A DNA stretch of 64,000 nucleotides. Origin: Ursus arctos. Taxonomy: Eukaryota; Chordata; Mammalia; Carnivora; Ursidae. Positions 45,661 to 57,189 of this stretch are shown in pieces; within the stretch, counting starts at the first letter, position 1; every line of letters begins with the position of its first letter. A model generated the notes under the pieces. The model was not told where the DNA came from. It saw only the letters and a program-made list of their open reading frames with translations, and did no database searches. Both the position numbers and the translations under genes were made by a program. The stretch spans positions 11,734,423-11,798,422 of the forward strand of contig NW_026622852.1 of assembly GCF_023065955.2 (NCBI RefSeq), read 5' to 3'.

Positions 45661-46439
45661 GGGATGTGACTCTTCCCCCTGCTCTCACCTCCCCACGTGC
45701 TCCCACCCAAATAGAACCTTCTGATTGGCTGGAAGTACAGGAGGAACATTAATCTATTTCTCAAACACAGTGCCAAGCTTAAAAATACATCTCTAGTTCC
45801 GGAGATGGCCAGATAACTTTATTTTGGGGTGTATGCATGTGTGTTAATCTTTGTTAAGTATGCATAAGTTGGGGTCCTGCCTAATGATATGAAGGGTACC
45901 TTTATGACTTCAGACATTTGACTCGGGGTGAAAAAAGTAGAATAACAGCATAATATTTGAAGCTAGAAGTCTCAGCAGCTTGTTTGCAGGGTTTTGTTTT
46001 GTTTTGTTTTTTGAATGGGTAGCTTTAATTTTCAGCAAAAAGTTCTGGATAGGTTTATCTAGCTAAAGAAAGAATTGCATATTGGACACTAACTATTAAT
46101 GGATGAAATCCTGCCAGGTACCCTTTTATAGATCTTCTGTGTGAAACAAGGCTTCGTATAGGTTGCCAGCTAAGAATTGATCTCAGATCCAATTCCATCA
46201 GAGAAGCTTTATTATTTTTAGAAGTAACGCTCACTCTAGCACAGCATACGGTGATATGTTATACCAGCTGTTTATAAAAATCCGTGTTTTAATTAATTTC
46301 TAGAAAATTAAATTCCTTCTTTCCCCTATGATGCCTTTTGTGTAAACTGTATGAAACTGAACCAAAGTTCAGGATGAGGCCTTTGCAGAAGACTTGGTGA
46401 TGAATTGGGATGTTGACTTGAGAATATGAGGATCATATG
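45661..46439. other. Unassigned DNA, includes an AT-rich unique stretch
   Basis: 46010-46330 is repeat-free and has TAAT cores plus 'ttaattaatttctagaaaattaa' at its end (quasi-palindromic, with ttctagaa at its centre). No coding is seen. Confidence 0.3.
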
Positions 46440-46590
46440 GTATTGGGATGGTTGGCAGCCAGGAGACCTGGGTTCCAGCCCCAGTCCTGCCTTTCATGAA
46501 ATGTGTCATGTGGACCTAGTCACAAGGCTGTTCTGTGCAGTTATTAAATAAGGGGACTGTATGGTCTCTAAAATCCTACCATGTTTTAAT
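46440..46590 (+). repeat. MIR SINE, sense (partial)
   Basis: 'ccaggagacctgggttccagccccagtcctgcctttcatgaaatgtgtcatgtggacctagtcaca' then 'ttattaaataaggggactgtatggtctctaaaatcc' follows MIR sense order. Confidence 0.65.
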
Positions 46591-47079
46591 TTCCATTAAT
46601 TATTATTTTAGTTTCATGACAGAAATGAAGTACAATGTTTGTAAATCTCTCTAAATTGTGATATTCTATCCTTTAGAATCATGCAGCCTGGGTAGTTCAG
46701 AAGAACAGTTGGGGAACATGAGATTTAAAGAACCCAGATATTGATTTTTAGCACTCTGGCCCAACCTCCTGATCGTATTACGTGGGTTCCCTTGTTAAAT
46801 ATTCAAAGAGCATTGTTAGGTTGCCTTAAACCTGTGTTTTATTTTTTGTTTGTCTTTTGTTTTTGTTTTTTGCCTTAAACTTGTTTCTTTCCCATTTATC
46901 CCATTTATTCGGGTTTCACTTTTTGTGACTGTCCACTGTGAAGCCCACCTCCTGCATGTATTTGTGACCAGGTTTCTCAGTGCAGCAAAATCCTACTGTT
47001 CATTGACACTGATTGGAACTTTCAGATGCTTCCTCGAGTCTTTCTTTCTGTATATTCTGACTTCTCTTCAACCAGTGGC
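46591..47079. other. Unassigned DNA
   Basis: No gene or repeat is recognised. A 115-codon plus frame (46850-47197) starts in a T-rich run and enters a MITE. Confidence 0.4.
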
Positions 47080-47250
47080 TGAAGTCTGGTTCCTAGACTA
47101 CTGCAGTTGGATCGCCTGGAGGCACATGATCAAAGTGTGGATATTTGGTTCACATCCCATTCTTAACTGGAGTCAAGTCTCTTGGGGTAAGACCTAAAAA
47201 TGTTCATTTTTAACAAGCTTCTCAAGTGACTCTCAAATCTACATCTGCCT
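47080..47250 (+). repeat. MER5A-like MITE (diverged)
   Basis: 'tggatcgcctggaggcacatgatcaaagtgtggat' then 'acctaaaaatgttcatttttaacaagcttctcaagtgactctcaaatct' follow the left-to-right MER5A order. Confidence 0.45.
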
Positions 47251-48351
47251 CAGAATCATTGTCTTTGGGAATTGGGGCTATACCTCTAGTCATGTTCTCA
47301 GCGTCTAACATATAGCTAGAGTTCAATGCATATTTTTGAGCAAATGAATCAGGACATGAAAGGGGGAGTATGTAGTAGTTAATTCAAAAGCTATAAAATA
47401 GCTTTACCAACCCATTTATAATGGAAGGCTCTGAAATATTTATTAGATGAATGAATGGTGTGACCACAAGTTGATGGAAATAATTTTTTTCATTAATAAA
47501 TTTCTAACATACTACCTTTCATGCCATAAGAATCTTCCAGAAACAATATATCTGTGTTAGAATATTATTGAGTGCATATTGGATATTACTAGATGCTGCT
47601 CTGGTTGTGCACAGGAGTCTTTGACCACTCTTTCGGTGAGAAGCTTGCTGGAGAGCGCATGTGCAGGGTTGCGGTGTTAGGAGAGCCATCAAGTGGACTG
47701 ACTGGGAGAGACAGAATGTGGTGGTTGGGTAAAAAGCAAAAGAAATGTGCTCTGGCGCCTTGCTTTTTGTTGTTTTTTTAAAGAGCTTGGTGGTGTTTAC
47801 AGAACATCACTAGAACTAGAGAGTAAGCAGGCCAAAGATGCACCGACAAAAGAAATTACTGCTAAGTAGCAGTTAATCTGGAAATCAGAAATTTCCTTTG
47901 TTAGCTGTGTAAGATGATGTAGCCTGAGGAGCATCCTAATCCTGTTTGGAAGATGAGAGATGGAGCTTGGTTCTGAGGCCCAGTGTCTGCCTGCCGTTGA
48001 TGGTCAGGACAGGGTTGGACCACTGCTGAGTTCCTCAGTCATGGCCCCCTTTTCCCATAATGACTGTAGAGGATTAAGACCCACTACTTGCTTAAGAACT
48101 TGTGTATTCAGCATGTAAATCTAATCAGAACGATGGAAAAGAGAGGTATGTAGCAATTGATTTAATTTGTGACCATCGATAGCATTAAAAAGCTATTAAA
48201 GAGGCTACACGTGCTATGATAGCTTGACAGTCTAGCTTTAATTTGAATGATGGCACAGAGATAATGATTCTGTGGAGGAGGGGATGAGAGGAAGAATTGA
48301 ACTGATCTTTAGCCTTATTCTTGGAAACTGTTCTGTTAATAAAATAATCCT
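47251..48351. other. Unassigned DNA, includes a homeobox-site-rich stretch
   Basis: No gene is seen. 48120-48300 ('agcaattgatttaatttgtgaccatcgatagcattaaaaagctattaaag', 'tagctttaatttgaatgatgg') is repeat-free and rich in homeodomain cores. Confidence 0.3.
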
Positions 48352-48568
48352 AAAAACGTGAAATAGAGGTGCCTGGGTGACACAGCGGTTAAGCGTCTGC
48401 CTTCCTCTCAGGGCGTGATCCCGGCGTTATGGGATCGAGCCCCACATCAGGCTCCTCTGCTATGAGCCTGCTTCTTCCTCTCCCACTCCCCCTGCTTGTG
48501 TTCCCTCTCTCGCTGGCTGTCTCTCTGTCAAATAAATAAATAAAATCTTAAAAAAAAAAACGTGAAAT
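48352..48568 (+). mobile_element. SINEC-type SINE (young subfamily) with 13-bp TSD
   Basis: The body at 48365-48555 begins aggtgcctgggtgacacagcgg and ends tcaaataaataaataaaatctt plus an A run. The perfect duplication aaaaacgtgaaat is at 48352-48364 and 48556-48568. Confidence 0.95.
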
Positions 48569-48993
48569 GTACACACTTAACAGCTAATGATGTACACATA
48601 GCAGACTCTCTACACGTTTCTTCTAATTGTTTTAGCAGTACATTTTGTTTTTACAAAATAAAACAAAAAATTTAGTAATTAATTTTTCAGAGAGCAAGAT
48701 GGATACTGTCCACCTTTATCCCTGCAGAATTCACAATAACTCCCTCATACAATCCATGTTTGTGATGTTCCTAACATGAATTATTTTTCTAGTCTTCTGG
48801 GTCTCAGTTTTATCATGTTTAAAATGAGAATTTTGTACCACAAATTAATATTTTAGACCTGTAAATATGAGACCTTTTTCAACTCTCACAGTTAGATTCT
48901 GAATAAGAGACCGTTTTCAAAATGGATAATCAGTTTAATTAAGATAATGCTTTACTTTCGATATTTTAGAACTTTTTACCTCTGTAATCTATT
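48569..48993. other. Unassigned DNA
   Basis: No gene or repeat is recognised. Confidence 0.4.
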
Positions 48994-49209
48994 CTCAGTA
49001 TCTTTTTTAAAAAAAGATTTTATTTAATTATTCGAGAGAGAGAGCACGTGCTTGGGGGGCAGGAAGGGACAGAGGAAGAGGGAGAAGCAGACTCCCCAGT
49101 GAACAGGGAGTACAAGATGGGGCTCGATCCCAGGACCCTGAGATCATGACCTGAGCCAAAGGCAGATAGTTTCTGACTGAGGCACCCAGGTGCCCCCTCA
49201 ATATCTTTT
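48994..49209 (-). mobile_element. SINEC-type SINE, antisense, with 13-bp TSD
   Basis: The body at 49007-49196 reads gggggcacctgggtgcctcag on the minus strand and ends aataattaaataaaatctt. The duplications ctcagtatctttt (48994-49006) and ctcaatatctttt (49197-49209) have one mismatch. Confidence 0.9.
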
Positions 49210-49539
49210 CTTGAAATTTTATTTTACTGCCTCCATCCCCCCACCCTGTTTCCTAGATTCGTTCAAAACATATTCTGTAGTTTGACTGAATTGCAGTAGG
49301 AAGGCTCTGAATGTCAGGTTGAACTTAGATTTTAGGTAAACTGGAAAAGGCAGTCCTAAGAGGGAAGTACATAGCAATACGACAAGCCTTTCTCAAGAAA
49401 CTAGAAAAGTCTCAAATACACAAGCTAACCTTACACCTAAAGGAGTAGGACAAAGAATAGCAAATAAAGCCTAAACCAAGCAGGAGAAGAGAAATAATAA
49501 AGATTAGAGGAGAAATCAATGAAATAGAGACCAAAAGAA

Positions 49540-52080
49540 CAGTAGAACGGATCAATGAAACTAGAAGCTGGTTCTTTGAAAGAATTAATAAGATTGATAA
49601 ACCTCTGGCCAGACTATCAAAAAGAAAAGAGAAAGGACCCAAATTAATAAAATCATGAATGAAAGAGGAGAGATCATGACCAACACCAAGGAAATACAAA
49701 CAATTTTAAGAACATATTATGAGCAACTGTATGCCAACAAGTTAGGCCATTTGGAAGGAATGGATGCATTCCTAGAAACTTACAAATTACCAAAACTGAA
49801 GCAGGAAGAAATAGAAAACCTGAACAGACCCATAACCAGCAAGGAAATTGAAGCAGTAATAAAAAAATCTCCCAACAAACAAGAGTCCAGGGCTGGATGG
49901 CTTCCCAGGGGAATTCTACCAATCATTTAAAGAAGAACCAATACCTATTCTTCTGAAGCTGTTTCAAAAAATAGAAATGGAAGGAAAACTTCCAAACTCA
50001 TTCTATGAGGCCAGATTTACCTTGGTCCCAAAACCAGACAAAGACCCCATCAAAAAGGGGAATTACAGATCAATATCCCTAATGAACATGGATGCCAAAA
50101 TTCTCACCAAGATACTAGCCAGTGGAATTCAGTAGTACATTAAAAGGATTATTCACCACAACAAGTAGGATTTATTCCTGGGCTGCAAGCGTGGTTCAAC
50201 ATTCAGAGACCAATGTGATACATCACATTAATAAAAGAAAGGACAAGAACCATATGATCCTCTCAATTGATGAAGAAAAAGCATTTGACAAAGTACAACA
50301 ACCTTTCTCGATTAAAACTCTTCACAGTGTAGGGATAGAGGGAACATACCTCAATATTATAAAAGCCATCTACAAAAGCCCACAGCGAATATCATTCTCA
50401 GTGGGGAAAAACTGAGAGCTTTTCCCCTAAGGTCAGGAACATGACAGGGATGCCCACTCTCACCACTGTTGTTCATACAGAAGTCCTAGCTTCAGTAGAC
50501 AACAAAAAGAAATAAAAGGGATTCAGATTGGCAGTGAAGAAGTCAAACTCTCACTCTTCGCAGATGACATGGTACTTTATGTGGAAAACCCAAAAGACTT
50601 GATCCCCAAATTGCTTGAACTCATACAGGAATTCAGCAATGTGGCAAGATATGTAATCAGTGCACAGAAATCAGTTGCATTTCTATACATTAACAATGAG
50701 ACAGAAGAAAGAGCATGGTGCACTGGGTGTTATATGCAAGTAATGAATCATGGAACTTTACATCAAAAACTTGGGATGTACTGTATGGTGACTAACATAA
50801 CATAATAAAAAATTATTATTAAAAAAAAGAAAAGAGCAATTAAGGAATTGATTCCATTTATGATTGCACCAAAACCCATAAGATACCTAGGAATAAACCT
50901 AACCAAAGAGGTAAAGGATCTGTATTCTTATGAAAGCAATTGAGGAAGACACAAAGAAATGGAAAAACATGCCATGCTCATGGTTTGGAAGAATAAATAT
51001 TGCTAAAATGTCTATGCTACCTGGAGCATTTTACACATTCGGTGCAATCCCTATCAAAATACTGTCAACATTTTTCACAGAGCTCGAACAAATAACCCTA
51101 AAATTTGTATGGAATGTGAAAAGACCCCCAAATAGCCAGAGGAGTGTTGAGGAAAAAAAAAAAAAAAAAACAAACAAAGCTGGTGGCATCACAGTGCCTG
51201 ACTTTAAGCTCTATTACAAAGTTGTAATCATCAAGACAGTATGGTACTGGCACAAAAATGGACACGTAGATCAATGGAACAGAATAGAGAACCCAGAAAT
51301 GGAACCTCAACTCTATGGTCAACTAATCTTTGACAAAGCAAGTAAGAATATCCAGTGGAGAAAGGCTAGTCTGTTCAACAAATGGTGTTGGGAAAATTGG
51401 ACAGCCACATGTAGAAGAATGAAACAGGACTATTTTCATACACTGTACACAAAGATAAACTCAAAATGGATGGAAGACCTAAATGTGAGACAGGAATCCA
51501 TCAAAGTCCAAGAGGAGAAGCAACCTCTGTGACCTCGGCTGCAGCAACTTCTTGCTAGACACGTCTCCAAAGGCAAGGGAAACAAAAGCAAAAGTGAACT
51601 ATTGGGACCTCATTAAGATAAAAAAACTGCTGCACAGCAAAGGAGATAGTCACCAAAACTAAAAGGCAACCTATGGAATGGGAGAAGATATTTGCAAATG
51701 ACACATCAGATAATGAGCCAGTATCCGAGTTCTATAAGGAACTTATCAAACTCAACACTCAAAAAACGAAGAATCTAGTCAAGAAATGGGGAGAAGACAT
51801 GAACAGACATTTCTCCAAAGAGGACATACAAATGGCCAACAGACACATGACATCAGGGAAATAAATCAAAACCATAGTGAGATACCATCTCACACCAGTC
51901 AGAATGGCTAAAATTAACAAGTCAGGAAACAAGAAATGTTGGCAAGAATGCAGAGAAACGGGAACCCCTTTGCAGTGTTGGTGGGAATGCAACCTGGTGC
52001 AGCCACTCTGGAAAACAATATGGAGGTTCCTCAAGAAGTTAAAAATAGAGCTACCTGTGACCCAGCAATTACACTACTAG
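49540..52080 (+). pseudogene. L1 ORF2 (reverse transcriptase to C-terminus), broken
   Basis: Translated pieces in different phases (49655-49930, 50122-50415, 50569-50805, 50930-51532, 51673-51864, 51877-52080) give the L1 ORF2p order. This runs from the segment before the RT domain, through the RT palm motif FADD (50557-50568) and the '[12 protein letters not shown]' region in the 200-codon piece at 50930, to the C-terminal Cys-rich 'KCWQEC..QCWWEC' piece. Several frameshifts and stops, an 18-A run at 51153-51170 and the nested insertion disrupt it. It cannot make an active protein. Confidence 0.92.
50706..50838 (+). mobile_element. Nested L1 3' end inside the L1, with 10-11-bp TSD
   Basis: The body at 50716-50827 reads 'tggtgcactgggtgttatatgcaagtaatgaatcatgg..tgtactgtatggtgactaacataacataataaaaaa'. 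This is the extreme 3' terminus of another L1 in the same orientation. The duplications agaaagagca (50706-50715) and agaaaagagca (50828-50838) lie on each side. The host ORF2 text continues ('attaaggaattgattcc') directly after it. Confidence 0.93.
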
Positions 52081-52663
52081 GTATTTACCCCAAAGATACA
52101 AATATAATGATCTTAAGGGGCACATGCAACCTAATGTTTACAGCAGCAATGTCCACAATAGCCAAGCTATGGAAAGAGCTGAGATGTCCATTGACAGATG
52201 CATGAATAAAGAGGATGTGGTATATATATACAATGGAATAATACTCAGCCATCAGAAAGGATGAATACTTACCATTTACATCAACATGGGTAGAACTGGA
52301 GGGTATTATGCTGAGCAAAATAAGTTAATCCAAGAAATACAGTTATCATATGGTTTCACTCATATGTGGAATATAAGAAACAGCACAGAGGATCATAGGG
52401 GAAGGGAGGAAAAATGGAGTGGGAAGTAATTAGGGAGACAAACCACGAGAGACTCTTAACTATAGGAAAAAAACTGAGGGTTGCTGGAGGGGAGGTGGGT
52501 GGGAGGATGGGGTAATTGGGTGATGGCCATTAAGGAGGGCATGTGATCTGATGAACAGTGGGTGTTATATGCAACTGATGAATTATTGAACTCTACATAT
52601 GAAACTAATGATGTACACTATACACTGGCTAATTGAATTAAAAAAAACATCTTATGTAAACTG

Positions 52664-52879
52664 TTTGTATTCCAAGGTTGGGTTGCAGTTTCATCAATTC
52701 CATGAAAACTGCCGATGGTGGATTTCTATGCTGTGCCATCCCCTGTATTCTGTTGACTGGTTCCCTCTTAGGTTTCAGGGCAGTGATGATGACTCGTAAG
52801 AAGCCCTACTTACATGGAAGAGTGAAGAGAACCAAGAGTCTGTGCATACAAGGCCCCTGAAAACCTTGGCCATAGTGTA
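52664..52879. other. Unassigned DNA
   Basis: No gene is recognised. Small overlapping frames are present in two phases. Confidence 0.4.
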
Positions 52880-52990
52880 TTCCTGGTTTTGCTATGTGTG
52901 GCTTGTGTGACACTAGGGAGTCCACTGACTGCGTGTCTTGTACTTTGTTTGCTTATCAGTAAAATGAGAGGGTTATAGTAGATAAGCATT
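52880..52990 (+). repeat. MIR SINE, sense (partial)
   Basis: 'gttttgctatgtgtggcttgtgtgacactagggagtcc' then 'gcttatcagtaaaatgagagggttatagtagat' is MIR core and 3' part. Confidence 0.6.
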
Positions 52991-55619
52991 AAAATAGATG
53001 ACCTGCTACTGACTTTCGGTGCTTCTAAAGGGGACTAATGTGTCTTCTAAGTTGTCAAAGAAATTATACTAGCTACAGTTTGAATATAACACAAACCAAT
53101 ATTCTAATTCACTAAATATTGGTAATCTAAATATGGAATAGAGTAGGTGGTTCCACACTGGATGTGAGATGGTATGTGGAGATGTAGGAAAAAATACTAG
53201 AAATTAGTATTTCTATATATTTCTCAAACTTAAGAAACTTATAAACTTTATATTTTGAATTCATGTAGTAGGATGCATACAGTTTACTAATAAAAATATC
53301 AGAGGCTGCATGCTGAAATTTAATACTGATTAGGGTTTATATTCAGAGTCAGAAAACCAGTGGAATTGATTGTATTACTTTTTTGTCCAAAAGACTGTAT
53401 TTCATTAGGACATTCCAGTGTCTGATTATTAAGCAACAGGATCTTCTGCCTTTCCTTGTGAAAGATTTTGATACAGGATAAGTGTTTGAGTGTGTCCTAT
53501 TCAACAAAAACCTTTATTGATTAACATGTATCTTGGGATGTGCTGGGAGGGGAGTAGGTTTTAAGGATGGCATCTTTGACTCCATAGCATAGAGTTAAAA
53601 TGTAAATAACAGCTTTTGTGTTCTAACACCCTCTCTTGTTCAGGTCTTCGCATTCACATTATCTTGTGATGTGTTTGGTGAATCTTGGCTATTCCAATTG
53701 TTCCTGTTTCTGTCTCTCTTTCTAGCCTTTTCTGGGGTTTGTTGTATAACCCACCAAATGAGACATCTGGCCGCTCTGTAGATGAAAATGTAAGGGCTTA
53801 ATTTGATATCCTAAGGAAAATAAAGCCCCGCCATACTGGATGTTCACATAAACTGGGCTGGGTTACACTGTTGCTAAGTCAGTGCTTTGGAGGTACCAGG
53901 TTAAGTGTTTTGAATACCACCTTAAGCATAGAACTTGGGTTGGGTTCTGTGGGACCTTAAAACATCCTTTATTCTAACCCACTTTCCACTGACCTCTGCA
54001 AACACTTTACAGTTTTCTATACTTTTTCCTGAAAATGAGCTTTTTAATTTCCCAGTACATACCTGGAGGAGACTTACTCTGAAAGACAGGTTGGCTTGTT
54101 GATGGTTTTAGAGCTACTCTTATTGACATGTTCATGTTTACGACTTGAAATTGACCTAAAAAATGTCAAATGTTGTTTTAGTTTTGAAATGTATCTGATA
54201 ATTCCTTTCTGGGCATATTAAAATACTGTTTTTTTTTTTTTTTGGCAAAGGCATTTTCTTTTTAGGTTGTTTTAGAAAAGATTTTTGTAGCGCTTAAGGA
54301 CTTTCTCCTCTCCCTACAACATTGTTTCCTCTATATGTTTATAGGAAAAAGGATCAATAAAAGGGTTAATAAAACACTAACTGGTGAATATCATTTCCTC
54401 TAGAATTTTTTCTAGAAAAAATTCTCTTTGCTTTAGGAAAGAGCTTTCAAATTGATCAAAACTTCATGAGCAGCATGGAAGCATTAAAAAATGGACAGAT
54501 GTTCTATGTCATGAACAACCTGCTTAATCTGCCTGGAATTCCCAACATTTTATCCCACACCAAAACTCCTTCTATCTTTGCAAACAGTGTTCCATCTTCC
54601 TTTCAGCTAGACTATTTGTGTAAGAAAATGTTGTGATGCACAACAGTGTGGTGTAGCCCAGATGCATCATTCCATTTTCCATGCTGACCGTAACTCTGAA
54701 GAATGACCTTCTTCACAACTGGAATCATGCCACGGTACAACTTCCAGCAGTTTAGCTGTTCTTATAGTCTTAAAGGAAATGCACCATTTTCTTTTGGTCC
54801 AGAAAGATTATTTTCCCATTGTGCAAGATTACTACACATAGAGTGTGTAACCCTTACATCAAGTTAAATATTTACTGGGAAACAGTTCAAGGTAGACATA
54901 TAATTCAAATATTGTCTCTCTTGTGTCCACTGAATTGGCCCTGGTTACCTTACGTTTGGCGTAGTCTCCAAAGCCAGAACTAAAATTGAAGCCAATCATG
55001 TTTGTTGTTGACTGTTGCCTGCACTGCGTTTCCTGTGTGATTTTCTTTGTGGATTTAAAGTCATGAGATCTACTCTAGAGTGTTGGACAGCAAAAAGGAT
55101 GTCTTTAGTCACTTCATACATATGAATGTGTTGTTATTGCTCAGTCTCTTCTCCTGTTTTGCTTATAGTAGAAAACCTGCTCTAACTTGCTGATTGCCTG
55201 GAAGGAAAAAGAATTCAAAAGATGGACAGTTAAGACCATATCACAGCTTTGACACATATTTTATTAATGAAGATTACTTCTTGAGTAAGAATTGCTAGTA
55301 AATGGAGAATGGTTGAGATATGGCCATCAGATTCAGACCCAAACAGATCATTCTCAAATTCCCAGTCTTGCATAAGACTTGCTTTGCAGCCCTGGGAGCC
55401 CCCTCCCAGCTCTGATAACCTCTGCTCGTAGCTCCCATGTAGCGCTGGTTGCACTGCTTATTATCTGTGGATATGGCTGTGTTCTTCACTCAGTTGTGAA
55501 CTTCTTAAGTCAGGAACTATGTCTTAACAAAAGAATTAATTCATGTAGAAGATAGCATTCCGTACTGGCCTTCCTTAAGGATAGAGAAATGGTGGAAACA
55601 GTGGACTCTTTGGATACAG
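52991..55619. other. Unassigned DNA with a perfect 24-nt palindrome
   Basis: I recognise no gene or interspersed repeat in 2.6 kb. A T run lies at 54230-54243 and the palindrome at 54402-54425. The part 54440-55230 is unique-looking and carries no frame above about 70 codons. Confidence 0.4.
54402..54425. repeat. Perfect 24-nt palindrome centred on ttctagaa
   Basis: Positions 54402-54425 are identical to their own reverse complement. The arms are agaattttttct and its complement. The centre, ttctagaa, is an inverted pair of heat-shock-element half-sites (TTC-NN-GAA). Confidence 0.9.
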
Positions 55620-55750
55620 AAGTATGCATTGGGTCCTGTCTTAATCGTTTACAAACTGTGCACTTTTAGACAAGTGTCTTCTCTTTTTTGGGCCTCAGCT
55701 TCCTGATTAACTAAGCTGGACAAATAATCTCAGAAGTCATCGTTAATGTC
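55620..55750 (+). repeat. MIR SINE, sense (partial)
   Basis: 'gtgcacttttagacaagtgtcttctcttttttgggcctcagcttcctgattaact' is a decayed MIR core. Confidence 0.55.
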
Positions 55751-56009
55751 TTCAGAACCGCCTCAGTGGTTGTTTTAAGGGAGCGGGAGGATGTCATGAA
55801 GTGCCTCGCGCAGGTGCCCAAATGGTGGTCCTGTTACTCATGTCATTACTCAACTTCCATTCCTCCCTAAAGCTCTCCTTTTAATCTTAAAACACTGATT
55901 TCATAGGAGTGATGGTTTTCAAGATGTCCCAGAGAAACTCTTGTTACTGTCTCAATTCTCTGCACGTTTTTTAAGTCAGTATCAAAAAAGTCATTATGCT
56001 TTTGGAAGT
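55751..56009. other. Unassigned DNA
   Basis: No gene or repeat is recognised. Confidence 0.4.
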
Positions 56010-56300
56010 TCACTTATTTATTCATCCACTATACAAATATTTTATTGAGTCTTTGCTGTACTTTAGAGCTACAGATATGAAAATGAACAAAACAGATCAG
56101 TTCCTTGTTCTAATGGAGCCTCTTAGTAGTAATAAAGCCAGACAAAGAGTCAGCAAGTAAATGAAAGCAGTTGGTTGTAAAAAAAATGCCATGTAGAAAA
56201 CAAAATGACGAAGTGGAGAATAGTTGGGGTGATGGAAAACTATTTTGAACAAGGTGGTAAGAAGGCACTTTGAGAAGGTGACATGAGCTGAGAGACTGAG
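56010..56300 (+). repeat. Ancient dispersed repeat, family not assigned
   Basis: 'tttattcatccactatacaaatattttattgagtctttgctgtactttagagctacagatatgaaaatgaacaaaacagatcagttccttg', 'gccagacaaagagtcagcaagtaaatgaa', 'aaggtggtaagaaggcactttgagaaggtgacatgagctgagagactgag' follow the layout of the element at 16606 over a longer span. Confidence 0.5.
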
Positions 56301-56519
56301 ACAGTGTCACCACGTTCCTCTTTTTTGTGGCTGTGGGAGACTTTGCCTTGTGGTCACCTGGCTCTTTGAACCAACCTCAGCAGGTAGATGGGCCTCCCTC
56401 CAGCCACGCTTCCACCCTCTCTCCGCTAGAGTGCTCCTACCAACCACCCCACCCCATCAGCCAGTAGGTTCACATCTCCAGACTGCAGTAGGGTTTCCTT
56501 ATTTTCCTTGGCTCTCAGA

Positions 56520-56670
56520 TTTCACGGATGTCAGAATCACTGGGGTTTCTCAGAACTGCATTGTTGGGCTCCATCTCGCGAGTTTCTGATTCAGGTAGGC
56601 CTGAGAATTTTCATTTCTGGCAAGTGTTGGCTTGCAAGCTCCTCAGGAGATTCCTGGGTATAATCTGAAA
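56520..56670 (+). repeat. MER5A-like hAT-Charlie MITE
   Basis: 'gtcagaatcactggggtttctcagaactgcattgttgggctccatctcgcgagtttctgattcaggtaggcctgagaattttcatttctggcaag' follows the MER5A left and centre. Confidence 0.7.
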
Positions 56671-56999
56671 CCGGCCCTATATGTAGAGAGAAGAGAGAGA
56701 CTGAGGAAAGAGTAGGCCGCTCCAGAGTGGTAGGTGGCAAGTTTAACAAGCAGGGGAACTTGCATAGGAGACTTGTCTTGGGCAGCCACAGGATGAGTAG
56801 CTCTCTGCGCCTGCCCCCCAAATGCTAAAAGTTTATGTAGAGGTCTTCACTGGGTTCAGTCATGTATACCATCGGGGTGATCTCCATACCACCTCACTGT
56901 CTCATGGCTTCATCCTTGGAGCAGCTCCCAGGAGTACAGGGAAGGCAAGTTGAATGCAAATTCCAAGGATGGGGGAGGAGGTGAGAGCCTCGGATTTCT
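56671..56999. other. Unassigned DNA between two MER5A pieces
   Basis: No gene is recognised. It could be an insertion separating the MITE at 56520 from the tail at 57000, though both pieces carry partly overlapping MER5A segments. Confidence 0.35.
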
Positions 57000-57112
57000 G
57001 GGGTCCAGCTTATGGGTCTAGCAGTAGTCATGAACTCTCAGTGACCTGCAACACCGAGTTCCCAGGTGAGGTTGATGCCACTGGTCTAAGGATCACACTT
57101 TGAGAGCCACTA
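57000..57112 (+). repeat. MER5A-like MITE right end
   Basis: 'gagttcccaggtgaggttgatgccactggtctaaggatcacactttgagagccact' is a well-preserved MER5A right end including its terminal inverted repeat. Confidence 0.75.
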
Positions 57113-57189
57113 ATAGCTTTTTGCCCTCAGACGAGCAAGTTCATGTATTGTGTCCATTTGATCTATTTATATAATAAATATGTACAGGC

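Larger units (their letters stand above)
49332..52663 (+). mobile_element. 5'-truncated carnivore L1, 3.3 kb, with 12-bp TSD
   Basis: The body at 49344-52651 starts within ORF2, just before the reverse transcriptase domain ('aaaaggcagtcctaagagggaagtacatagcaatac'). It runs through the rest of ORF2, the 3' UTR, and ends 'ctggctaattgaattaaaaaaaa'. The duplications ttaggtaaactg (49332-49343) and ttatgtaaactg (52652-52663) differ at one base. ORF1, the 5' UTR promoter and the endonuclease are missing. A second, tiny L1 3' end is inserted at 50716-50827. Confidence 0.95.

Noticed and set aside
50930..51532. 200-codon frame, longest in the window
   Set aside because: It is the middle of L1 ORF2, part of a truncated and frameshifted element; annotated as pseudogene rather than CDS.
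54440..55230. Processed pseudogene or 3' UTR of a host gene
   Set aside because: The sequence looks unique and text-like, but no reading frame, poly-A tail or flanking duplication supports a retrocopy.
57000..57112. Joining 56520-56670 and 57000-57112 as one interrupted MER5A
   Set aside because: The two pieces appear to cover partly overlapping consensus segments, so they may be two copies; left as separate entries.
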